A DNA stretch of 64,000 nt, taken from positions 5,415,997 to 5,479,996 of the forward strand of contig CM055107.1 in the NCBI GenBank assembly GCA_029204225.1, in the 5' to 3' direction. Under the pieces are notes generated by a model. That model was not told the DNA's origin and ran no database searches. It saw only the letters and a program-made list of their open reading frames with translations. Below are positions 24,096 to 36,000 of the stretch, piece by piece; the stretch's first letter is position 1; the number at the start of each line of letters is the position of its first letter. Source of the DNA: Diphasiastrum complanatum (taxonomy: Eukaryota > Streptophyta > Lycopodiopsida > Lycopodiales > Lycopodiaceae). Made by a program: the position numbers and the translations under genes.

Positions 24096-27000
24096 CATAG
24101 GTCCCGCGGTACTGGGTACCGCGGATCCCGGTATCGCGGGACCATACTGGTACCGCGGTACCATGATGGTACCGCGGTACCACAATATAATAATATATTT
24201 ATTATTTAATATTTTTTTAAATTTTTTTTTACCTAAACCTACCCGCCCCCCTCGCAGTTCCTCTGAAATTTTTTTGCGCCCTCTCCGCCCTGCCATCGCT
24301 GCTGGTTTTTCTTACCTGCCTTTGATTCCTTGCGTCGCCCATCGCCCACGCAACGCCCTACCTTGCATCTGATTTCCTTTGCCCTGCATTCGCCCATTTT
24401 CAGCGTCTCTCCAACAGTGAACCCTGCTGTTTTTTTTCCAGCAATCCATCCCTCATTTCATCTGCAATGGTGCAATCCGACCTTTCCGGTCTGTGGGACG
24501 AGGTAGACATTGTCAGGCGGGTTGCCGACAAGACCAACAAGACCGGTCAGAAGATCGTGCGCTGCCGATACTGTCTCGTCGAGTTTGCTGCATCCCTCAC
24601 TCGCCTTAAAGGCCATCTGCTCGGTGCACGCGCCAAAAATGGTGCCACCTTGAATGCTGCCCCTTGTGGCAGCATGACCGTCCCCGACAGGCAGCGACTA
24701 CTGGACACCTACGGGCCGCGGCTCGTGGCAGGGGAGAACACCATTTCGGAGGGCATTCTCCGATTTTGCACCGCTCTTTATGTGACTAACCCAGAGTTGC
24801 TACCTGCTTGGCTGGCACGCACGAGGAGAGGGAGTGCATCCTCCTCGAGTCTCTTTGCCCCTCAGACAGTTCTGCCTCATGCACCCCCATCTGCTCAGAT
24901 TCCGGTGGATCCCGTCCCATCGCATCCGACAGTTGCCACTGCGGTTCCACCACCACCCACTGTTGCTCGCACTCCACCAGTCTACGACTTTCTCATGGAC
25001 TCTCCGCCACCCGAGCAGGCCCAGGATGGTACTGGGCGGGCCTTCGAGGATGTGGAAGAGATCCCTTCTTCCTTCCCTTCCCATCCGGATGACTTCCTCA
25101 GCCAGCAGTTTTCGTACCCCATGCCAGATGTTGCCCCTCCACCAGTGCACCCCACCTATGCTGCTGCACCCATCCCTGCCAGTGCATCCCACTCTCCCCA
25201 TTCCACGTCTACAGCCGATGCATCCACCAGCGCCCAGCTTGTCGCGTCATCATCCATTCCCGTCACGGTTGGTGCACCGTGCTGGAGGTCCACCACCCGT
25301 CGCCCACCAGGGAGAGCCCTCGTGCAGCAGACCATTCGCGGCGCGCATCAGCCGCACATGGACAGAGAGGCCACACAGGCCGTGGCCAGTCTGGTTTACG
25401 AGCTGAACCTGCCCTTTGCCATCACCGACTCTGAGCCCTTCAGAAAAGCCTTCCGCCTTGCACAGTTTGTCAGCCCTAGCTGGAGAGTCCCTAGTTCAGA
25501 GGTTGTCCGCACACACATGCTGAGGGATAGGGTCGAGTCCTTGTCTAGAGAGATGGAGCCTCTGCGTCGGCACTGGGCCACTTATGGTTGCAGCATCATG
25601 TCCGATGGCTGGACTGATGTCACGAGGAGGCCGATCCTCAACATACTGGTCTCCAGCTGCATGGGCACACAGTTTTTGAGGGCAGTGGATTGCAGCAGGG
25701 GGGGGAGAGTCATATCTGCAGAGTTCATGTTTGATGTCATCAGGTCTTCCATCCTAGCCATAGGCCCACAGCATGTCGTCACGGTGGTGACGGACAATGC
25801 CACGAACTGCATTCAGATGGGTGTACTGCTAGAGGCCGAGTTCCCTCATATTGTTCATACCCCCTGTGCAGCCCACGACATAGACCTTCTGATGGGGGAC
25901 ATTGGAGCACTTCCCTGGGTTAGAGCCATCGTCCGGGAGGCCCTCTTCCTGGTGACTTTTGTCACCAGAAAGAGGCGTGTTCTTGCCATGTTCCGGGTGT
26001 TCAGCCATCTGGACCTCCGTAAGCCAGCCCCCACGCGCTTTGCATTCGACTTGGTGGTCATCGACCGTTTGATCAGGTGCAGGGCCCAGCTTTTACAGAT
26101 GGTTGCCAGTGATCTTTGGGGTGCCAGTACATTTCCGCACACTGAGGATGGGGAGCACTTTTCTTCCACGGTGAGGGGAGACCAGTTCTGGAGGGATGCA
26201 TAGACATTGTCAGGACTTCTTCTTCGACCACTCTACATTGTGCTCCGCATGGCTGACAGCGAGGGGTCGACACTTGGACTGGTGTATGAGCTCATGGACC
26301 AGATTGGACAGTTCCTGCAGCTGCCCATCTTGCAGCCAGAGAGGTAAGCGGTACAGTGTTGTAATTGTTCTTTATCTTTTCAATGGTTGCTAGTTTGTTT
26401 TTCTGTCAATGTTAAGTTTTTTTGTAATGCCCTAAACCACATGCCTCTCACCTGCAGGATGACAGAGCTGAAGTTCATATGGGAGACGCGGTGGAACTAC
26501 TTCCACAGGAGTATCCACAGCGTTGCACACATGCTGCATCCCCTCTTCCTCTCTCCGACACAGATCGCAGACAGGGAACTCCAGGCCGATTGGCTTCAGT
26601 ACATTCACAGGGTGGGTCCACACATAGGTTTGGATCCTATCATGCTCATGGAGGAGCTCGCTGCATTTCGTTTCGGCATGGGCATGTTCGGTCACCCGGC
26701 TGCTCAAGATCCAGAGAGGAGGCAGCTCCCCATTACCTGGTAGACCATGTTCGGCAGCACCTATCCATCCATACAGCGTCTTGCACTGTGGGTCCTTTCA
26801 CAGGTATGCATCTCATCTCATCCTCCCTTGCTGTGTTTCGTTGACGTTCCACCCGTGCACGTGTGCTGAACTATTTCATTGCACGTACCGCAGGACTGCG
26901 CTGCCTCCGTGTGTGAGCATAATTGGAGCACATGGGCACTCATTCACACGAGGAGAAGGAACAGGCTGTCAGTGAGTCAGTTGGAGCGGTTGGTGTTCTG

Positions 27001-30000
27001 TAGCACCAACGCACGTCTCGCCAGGAGACTGCCAACCATTACGAGCGCATTGCAGGTGAAAAGCTATTCTCCCATTGCATGTTGGTTGACGTCTCACTAA
27101 CATGTAGGTTTCAATTTTTGATCAAGTTGTTTTCCTGACACGCTCAATTTTGGTCTTGCAGACGAAGATATCAGATTTGGAGCGCCAGGTCGACTTGCCT
27201 ACGGACAGCACCCATCCCATGCATGTAGATGACCTGGGCACACAATTGATGGCAGAGAGAGAGAGAGGGAGCTTGCCGAGATGAGAGAGACAGAGCTTGG
27301 GCTTGAGCACAGAGAGCCTCCATTGTATGAGGCAGATGAGCCAGTGTCAGAGGATGAGCATGACGAGGATGAGCCCATTCGGGTTGTGTTTGCCAGACCA
27401 GAGAGGGATGAGGCAGATTATACAGGTGTAGGGCACACGCCACGAGCAGGGGTCAGAGGTGCATCACGTGGCAGAGGTGGGACACATGGCACAGGTTATA
27501 CCGGCAGACAGACAAGGCACACAGGGGGGGCCAGTGGCATACCTACCTATGTCGACATGATGGAGGAGGCTCTTGATAGAGGGCAGAGTGGTTTAGATGT
27601 CGGTCCCGCAGATGTTTGGATGCGTGCAGCACAAAGTCATGGCCGTTACTACGAGAACACACCAGAGGAAGCACCAGATGACTTTGATTGCACAGATTGG
27701 GAGGCCATGCAGGGTCTACAGGGTGCACATGATGAGGCACGGGATGATTCAGAGGTTGGTGCACAGGATGATTCAGTGGATGGTGCACAGGATGAGGCCC
27801 AAAGCCCAGAGCATTTGTATTCAAATGCCCAGCTGGACGACCTGATTACCACATTTGATTTAGAGGCCCAGCAGATGCTGAGTGTTAGGGCACCCCCTTC
27901 ATCTCTTGCCAGCATGCCATACACAGAGTCACAGCCAGAGCAGCCACACGAGGTGCTCACAGTTCCTCCAGCTCCTCAGAGCACAGCTCCTCCAGTGCCA
28001 CCGATGCCATTCAGGCCTGCAGCCCCTCCATCGCCGTCCACTTCTGCAGCACCAGGTCTCCATGGCAGTGCCCAGGTTTTCTCTCGCAGCGCCCACTCCA
28101 CGTCCTCCTCCTTTGGTAGCACCCACTCCACTGGCTCCCCCTTTGGCAGCACCCAGGATCTACCAGTACCGGCCACCGCAGCACCCCTTTCAGTACATAT
28201 CGCCGCTGTACTTGCCTCCTTCACAGCCAGTCCCTCCACCAGCAACAGCCCCACGGGCACACACTCCAGGAGCTCATCATCCTCGCTCAGCTGCACAGGG
28301 AGTTCCCTCTTTTGCTTCCCTATCCCAGCCGGCCTCAGCTTGGGCCCAGCCTAGCCAGCCAGGTGATTTGCATGGGGGTGATGAGGCATTGACAGCTCCT
28401 CTACCGCAAGAGACCAGGAAGGCCCAAGGGTGCACTGAACAAGAAAGGCAAGGCACAGAAACTGCCAGGGAGGAGAGGACGACCACGCACAGCTCCAAGT
28501 ACAGCTAGAGGTGCAGCATTACAGCGAGCTGGAGCAGGTGTTGCTGGTTTGGCTTGCTTGGGGGCTGATGCGGAGGCAGATTGGGATGATGCTAGTGACG
28601 AGTCCTCCTCTTTTGATACACAGCCCATGCCAGCTCCAGACAGGCACAAATATCGGCTGCGAGAGTCAGCTCGGGGCCCTGAATTGTCTCCAGAGCATTC
28701 GTCTGAGTCAGAGCCAGAGCATTAATTGTGGCTCTGTTGTTTTATTTTTAGCAGTTTCATATCATGTTCTATGTTTGGCGACCAGATGGTCGAACACTGT
28801 ATTCAGACCATTTTCAATATTATATTCAGTGTTGGACGTATTCTATTCACTGCACAATGTGTATTTGTCAACTTGTAATTGTGATGTTCTACTTGCAGTT
28901 TTACTTCAAATGGTGTGTGCGTGTTTTCAATTAGTTTTCACTACAGAGATTGAGAGCATATGCAGAACACAGAAATACAACCCCCCTGATAGCATTTCAT
29001 AAACACATACATCAGATATACATCAGATTGCAATACACAAGGCACGCATTGCACAAAAAACACACCGTACATTAATTCATCAGATGTATCAAAATAACAA
29101 TACGGATTCCCGCCACATACGGCTGGGGTTGTTTTTTACACTATGCTAGACACTAAATGCTGCCTCATCTACTGATGAACATTACATAACAACAGTCAGC
29201 CACATACGGCTAGACCCCATCTATGCTAAATATTCCTATGGATCCTCCACTAACTCCTTGCCCTCGTTAGGAGCATTGTTATGTCGCTCTCGCTCTGCCT
29301 CCCGGTTACCCCGAGCTGCCTCCTGGTCAGCCCGACGGCGGGCAGCCCTTTCCCTGACCATGATGAGCTGCCGTCGTTTGAAGTTCATTCCGATCTGCTC
29401 ATCCAAATCCAGCTCGACAGCGGGAGCAGGGGCCACAGCGGGGGCGGGGATCTGCAGCTCTGGGTGTCTATCCCGAGTTTGTCATAGCATCTCTGCAATC
29501 TCTGCCTCGTGTACTATACCCTCTTTTTTTACACCCAGAACCCCTTTTTTTTACTTTTTTTGTCCTTTTTTGGTAGTTAATATGCAAAAAAAAATTATTA
29601 TTTTTTTTTAAAAAAAATATTATCAACATGCAAAAAAAAAAAACCGCGTGGATAATCCACGCAGAAGATATCCACATGTGGATATCTTTAACGCAGTTTG
29701 GTCCAGTGAAGAAGTTGTACAAACTGAAATTTGCGTGGATAATCCACACGTGGATTATCCACTTAAAACCTGCCTTCCGGCACTACCAAGCTTCCCTCCC
29801 AAACAGTTGTCAGAATTTTCAAAATTCAATTTGGCGTGGATAATCCACGCGTGGATGTTCCACGCAAACAAAATTTCGAAAAATCGACTAATACTGAAAC
29901 CTTTTGAAGCTTTTATTCATATTCCAACAAGGTTAAATATAGCTGAAAAGTAAAATACAGTACCGGCAGTACCATACTAGCGGTACCACGGGGTACTATG

Positions 30001-33000
30001 ATATATATATCATGGTTCCCAAGGTACCAGTGTCGTGGGACTGCAAGGCACGGCACCACGGTACTTTTTACAATTATTTTATTTTTTTTTACCAAAATGT
30101 TGCCCTTTCAGAGCTGATACCTCCTCTATGGCTCAAAACTGCAAAAACATTTTGTCTAGGGCCTCAAAAATCATGCCCTAATCTCAAAAAAAGGCATAAA
30201 AAGGTGTAGGATCATCTTCTATCTCAAGTTGGAGAGGAGGAAGCTATGTTCTCAAAAGGCAAGTTCAATGGCAAAGGCAAAAGCAAATGGTCAAAAGGGC
30301 AAGATCAAGGTGAGCCTTCTACTTTTGTTGGAAAGAAGAAAGATAGATCCAAGATAAAAAATTTCTATTGTGGTCCTACACCTTTTTACGCCTATTTTTG
30401 AGATTCAAGCATGATTTTTGAGGCCCTAGACAAATGTTTTTGCAGTTTTGAGCTATACAGGGGGTATCAGCTTTGAAAGGGAAACATTTTGGTAAAAAAA
30501 AAAAAAAAAAATTGTGTCATGGGTGCCGTGGATTTTTTCTCCATGGCACTTGTACGGCACGTGCCGTACAATGGCACTTGGAACTATGACATATATATAT
30601 ATATATCAAACATGAGGGTCCGGGGGGGGGGACACAGCATTTTGGCGTCCGCGTCCGACACCCGGACCCGGACCTGGACGCGTCTGACCCTCGGACGCAG
30701 GGTCGGACGTGTCCTATTTTTTTTTTTCAATTTTTTTTCTAGACGGGCCCTGGACGCGTTTTTAAATTTTAAAAAAAAAAAAAAAACAGAAGGGTGCACG
30801 CGGGCAGTGGAACAGTCCGCAGAAGCCCGAGGGACAGCGAGAGAGGAGAGAAAGAGGGCGGGAGAGAGAGCTATGGTGAGTGAGGGAGCGGTATGGGGGA
30901 GCTTCTTATGGCTCCATTGTGTGGACTCCATGTGCCGCACACTCACTGGACCTCCTCCTGCATTCCATCGAAAGACTCGATTTGTTTTTCAAAGACTCAA
31001 ACTTTTCCAATTGATAGTAGCAGTAATTCTCTTAGCAATTTTGGGATGTACATATTTTTATATAAAAGAAGAGCTGGAGTTTTGCTCCTCCTCCGCTGTG
31101 TATTATCGACGATTTCTATGTTTCATGGTCTCAAGACACATCTAACAAGTTTATGTTTCCACTATATGTATTCTATCCTTCGACATCGCCCATGATGCAT
31201 ATCTTGAAATATTTCCAGATTTGGTTTTGCCATCTAATCATGAAGAGAAGGGACTGCCATCTACTTCTAGTGGACAGCCCACTGCTCCTTCGATTTTGCA
31301 GCCCATAGTTCATCAAGAAGAACCTATTTATGGTGAAGAGCAGCTTGTTGAAGACATTGGACAGCAAGGTCCAATTTCAGAAAACATGGGACAGCAAGGT
31401 CCAAGTTCGGAACACTTTGGACAGCAAAGTGTTGACAAAGGTAAGGTTGTTGGACAACCCAAACCAGTCCCTAAATGGTTGTTGCAGACTTTGCAGGACA
31501 GCAAAGTGGATCATTTCTATGAAGGGACGACTCGTGCCTCTACTAAATCAATAGAATTTGCTGATTTTTCTGATTTTGCTCTTATTTCTATTGAGGATGG
31601 TGCAGTAGAACCTGTTTTTTATGAGCAGGCCAGAGGACTAAAATGTTGGGAGGATGCGATGCAAGAGGAGTATAACTCACTCATAAAGAACCACACTTGG
31701 GTTCTTGTTGATCTTCCAAATGGGGCTGGAATCTTCATCTCTCAACAACGATACATTGAGCAGATGTTGAAACAATCTTCTTTTTTCAAGTCACCGCAAG
31801 TTGATGCATATGATGGATGCATTAGTGAAAAGTTTCATGCGAACCTTTTCAATTTGATGTTTTAGCAAAGGTTGAAAAATTCGAGCACTCTTTGGAACCA
31901 TTTTGTACGAATCGAGGAGGGAATCAACATGTGTCAATTAGTACTTTTGTTCAAAGTGTTAAGAGCGAGCATTTGTTTGGAGAGAATTTTTCATTACTTG
32001 AAGAATCTTCTATAACATCCCATGCCTCTTCGAGGGACAGCTTTGATGACACCATCGTTGATGCATCTCTTGATAGTTTGCCAAATTTCTATGATGAAGA
32101 CGTTGGACAGCAGGCTCAGTCATCTTCTTTTGGTCATTTACAGCCCATTTTACATCATGAGCAGTCCATTATGCTTCAGGAACAGCCTGCGGAAGATTAT
32201 GGACAACATGGTCCATGTTGGGAACACTTTGGGCAGCAAAGTGTTGAACAGCCCATAACAGTTCCTTGTTGGCTATTGGAGACTTTGCAGGACAGCAAAG
32301 AAATATCTTACTATGAAAGGAAGGCACATGCCTCTTTAAAATCATTACCTCTTGCTGATTTTTTTGGTTCTACACTTACTCTTCATCATGATGTTGGTAC
32401 ATCCCCTATTCTATGTGAGCAAGTCATTGATGGTAAGGTTCGGGAGGATGTGATGTCAAAAGAGTTTGGTACCCTTTTTTATTGTCCTTATGATAAGAAG
32501 TATTTTCGAATAATGTGGGAGCCTATGATGGATTACAGGTCCATGTTTCGACTTATTGCCGAGTTTATGTTGGTTCCCTACTTCGGATGGAGCATGCAAA
32601 TCCTCACCCTTCGACTTGATGCTTCATTATTATGCATTCTTTTCCTTTTATATGTTGGACATGATTGGGGATGAGATTTCGACTACTTCGGTGCGAAGTT
32701 TATTTGGTGACATGAAGTTTGGACAGCAAGTTGGATTTCTCTCTTTCGAGAAGTTACTTCATGTTATGTTATGCATTTCCATTTAAGGAGGGTGTTGGAA
32801 TGTAAATGGAATTGCTTACATTACCATAGGTTACTTTGACCCAAAAGGTCGAGAGTTGTGTAACCATGGTCATTTATTATATTAGGCCTACTAAACTTAG
32901 AGTTAGCTAAGTTAGTATGAAACTAACTTGGTAGGGACTCATGGGTCCACTAGGCCTAATTGTGACATTAAGTACCCCAACTTGACATATTGGAGGTACC

Positions 33001-36000
33001 TTATTCTTTCTATGTAACTTATAGAAAGTTGGATAGTCAATAGTCAAGTAGTTGGACAGCCAATAGTCAAGTAGTTAGATAGTCATCTTGGACTATATAT
33101 ATGTGTGCATCCCATTTGTATGAGACACTTTTGTAAGCAATACTGACTATTCTCCTTGGCTGTCCACGAGTTTCTACAAGAGGGTTTCTAGCCATCTCTC
33201 TCTTTCTTTTGAGAATGCTTTGTGTGATTGAATAATTAAGATCCTGGATCCTTAGGCTTCTATTTCCTACAATTGATCGAAATAAAATGAAACACCAAAT
33301 GTAAACCAAACGAAGATAAATGATTCTAAAACAAGAAAGTATGCAAAAAAAACACCAACTTTGAAGGAGAGGACACAAGTCGTCACCTCTACATAGGCTA
33401 TACCTTAGAAGCCCGTTCCGACCCTTTGGGTAGGAACGTACTGTACGTTCCGGAACGAACTAGGTCGGAACGTTTTCTTAAGAAAAAAAAAAAGCCAGGT
33501 ATCAAAGTGCCACCTGTTGGCCGCCGTGATCTTCCTTCTTCGCGACCTTCCTTCTTGATAATATATTGAGGGACGCTACAGATCATAAATCGATTTGAAA
33601 ATATTGTTTTGAAATCGATGATGTATAATTTTTAACAAAAACTCGATTTTAACAAAGACGTTGATCCTAGAATCACTGTCTTCTCTGACTGCTGCTCACG
33701 TTAATCCTAGAATCGCTATCTGCCACGTTACATATATCCGAGCTAGAATCGCTGTCTGAGCCACGCTATATATCTTGATTTTGTTCCTAAGTCTCCATTG
33801 CTTTGTTAAAAACCATGTTATCTATATCCAAGCCAGAATCGCTGTCTGAGCCACGCTATATTTGAGATGGTCTTTGTAAGCTTGGAGGGATCGTTCCGGA
33901 GAGTCTCAAAACCATGGACGACGTGGGCCTGAACGAGGAACATTGCCGGGGATACGAATCCATTAGCCACTTTTGATCCTTAGTTGGAACATCTTGTAGC
34001 TTAGACATCCTGTCCTCCTTATATTCGGACATACTACTCTGACCATCCCTTAATCTCCATTGCTTTGTTAAAAACCACGTTATCTATATCCGAGCTAGAA
34101 TCGCTTTCTGAGCCACGCTATATATCTTGATTGTGTTCCTTAATCTCCAGTGCTTTGTTAAAAACTACGTATATTTTCAAAAAAAAATTTGGCCAAGTTC
34201 CAGAATGGAACGCGTTCTGTTCTGGAACGGGCAACTAAGGGCTATACACAAACAAATCTAGGAAGTGATAGTCAGTGAAGAAGCTATCAAAATGTCCACC
34301 AAATAGGGCACCAAGTAAGGAAGCAAGCTGCCCAAGTGTGACAAAAAATCTAGCAGATGAAATAATAAGTGTGCTGTCAAACAAGGAAAATATAGCAAAA
34401 GATGGGTACAAACTGGTTGCTGTCCCAAAAAACCAGTAAAATAGCCTCAAAAAAAGACAATGGTTTTACAAAAAGAGCCTAAAATCCAACAAGCGGAGTG
34501 CGCAAAAATATGTCAATATCATCTCCAAGGTGCTGCACCAATGTTGTGCAGTCTCTTGAAGGCGATAAGTGGCTTCTGCGATCTTCAAATCATCATCTTC
34601 GATATCGCACATCTGAAAAGACTTTTCTTATTTCTATAGCCAATTCTCGAACACATACATATTTTGTACCACAACCGCTCCTATATACTTTGATGCAATG
34701 CCTTCAAGTCCTTGATGATTCACAACTTTGTTGATTTCGAATGTATTTCAGCTCTTCTTTTGCTTGTCACAGGTTCAACTGCTACCATAATCATTCCAGT
34801 AACTTATTGGCCTTCAATTGATCTAAGATTTGTTGTTGGACAACCTCCATAGCATCCACCTTGGCTACCGCTTCTTCTATCCTCAAGATCTTGGTGCTAA
34901 TGCCTTCCAAGGGATCCATACTGATGGAAAATAATGTCTTTACTTAGAAATCAGGCTTTAGAACTGTCAATTGAAGCCTCAACCGGCCGTAGGAAACCTA
35001 AAACAGATCTGTAAATTAAGCTTTCCCTCAAAGACAGCTTGTCAAATGCTGAATTTGACCTGATTTCTCAGATATGAGAGTAAAAAAACAGCAGAAACCC
35101 TAATCAGAAATCAATAGGGCTGATTGACACATTTTTCCAGGTCACATTTGTCTGAAATCAGCCTGCTATCGGTTACAACTAGAGTAGGTACCATCTATTA
35201 GTAGCTGTATCGCAAAACATGCTATGAAAGTGTGTGATGGTGTTCCTAGTCCTCAAAAATTTATTGACACTTGTAGAAGTCTCATCTCCTCAATATCAAG
35301 CTCACGTAATCACAATGGGCTTGTAGAAGTCCCATCTCCTCAATATCAAGCTCAAGTAATCACAATGGGTCCTTTGATAAGTCATGCATTGGAATCTATT
35401 GAATGAACGTTCAACGCTAGTACCCTTCTTTTACATGGCTTTACCTTTTTTCAACGTACGTTCTTGAATATGAATTGACGAGGGAACATAATAAACATAA
35501 CAACGTGGCTCATACAAGGCATTTATGTTATTATAACAACTCATTTATAGGCAATGTTGAGTATACAAATGGCATAAGGTCCAGAGCAATGCACACCATA
35601 TCTACTATATCTGGTTTGCCATAAGATCTTTGGGATTAACATTGCCATTTTCACATTCCAAAATTGATGCGAAGCTTGAAAAATTGTCAGGGAAGTAGAG
35701 GGTGTGAACCAAAGACCATCTCATGTTGGCCAATTCAGCATCGACTCCCACTCAACCTATTTCCCCTTGTACGAGAATAATAGTCAATCACACGTATTCT
35801 CATCTACAAGAAGAGCCACAAAGTTTGAGCACTTCTCACAACATTTGTCATGTTGGCCACAATAATTAATTTTTCAGCTGATTCTTAGCATCAAAAGTGC
35901 AAGCCAAGATAAACACTATCGTTACTCTCATTAATTAAACTATATCAACATGCAAAAAACATTCTTACCGCCAATTTCATTAGGGTTGGGTGGTCATGAT

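Larger units (their letters stand above)
24096..30000 (+). mobile_element. Near-complete hAT transposon (5.9 kb) inserted in a TA repeat
   Basis: Imperfect terminal inverted repeats: CATAGGTCCCGCGGTAC at the left end, CATAGTACCCCGTGGTAC (reverse complement of 29983-30000) at the right. The flanking 8 bp on both sides read ATATATAT, consistent with an 8-bp hAT target duplication but uninformative because the target is a TA microsatellite. Subterminal GGTACCGCGGTACC palindromes lie at 24149 and 24168. The transposase gene has four recognisable exons, two nonsense codons and at least one frameshift. Confidence 0.75.
30011..30588. mobile_element. Foldback (TIR) element carrying a copia gag fragment
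   Basis: Arms of about 200 bp (30011-30212 and 30373-30588) are inverted repeats of each other. Left CATGGTTCCCAAGG matches the reverse complement of the right end, CATAGTTCCAAG; inner blocks such as TTTTTACCAAAATGTT and CTCAAAACTGCAAAAACATT match closely. The centre (30230-30372) is unrelated to the arms and is a piece of copia gag. Flanks are ATATATAT (left) and ACATATAT (right). Ends resemble those of the adjacent hAT, so it may be mobilised by the same transposase. Confidence 0.7.
31190..33271 (+). mobile_element. Rearranged copia element with 3' LTR
   Basis: The plus strand carries part of a copia pol: the variable linker and start of the reverse transcriptase (31221-31720), then a jump to a later reverse-transcriptase block ([16 protein letters not shown]). 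Next comes a second, diverged copy of the linker (31980-32480), then a polypurine tract and 3' LTR. Gag, protease, integrase and the 5' LTR are absent. Confidence 0.75.

Noticed and set aside
24808-25406. Alternative long frames over the hAT exon 1 region
   Set aside because: They lie in the Pro-rich linker, where several frames stay open by composition. Domain motifs are only in the 24467 frame.
24096-30000. Flanking ATATATAT as proof of target duplication
   Set aside because: Both sides are TA microsatellite, so an 8-bp match is expected by chance. It is only consistent with hAT insertion.
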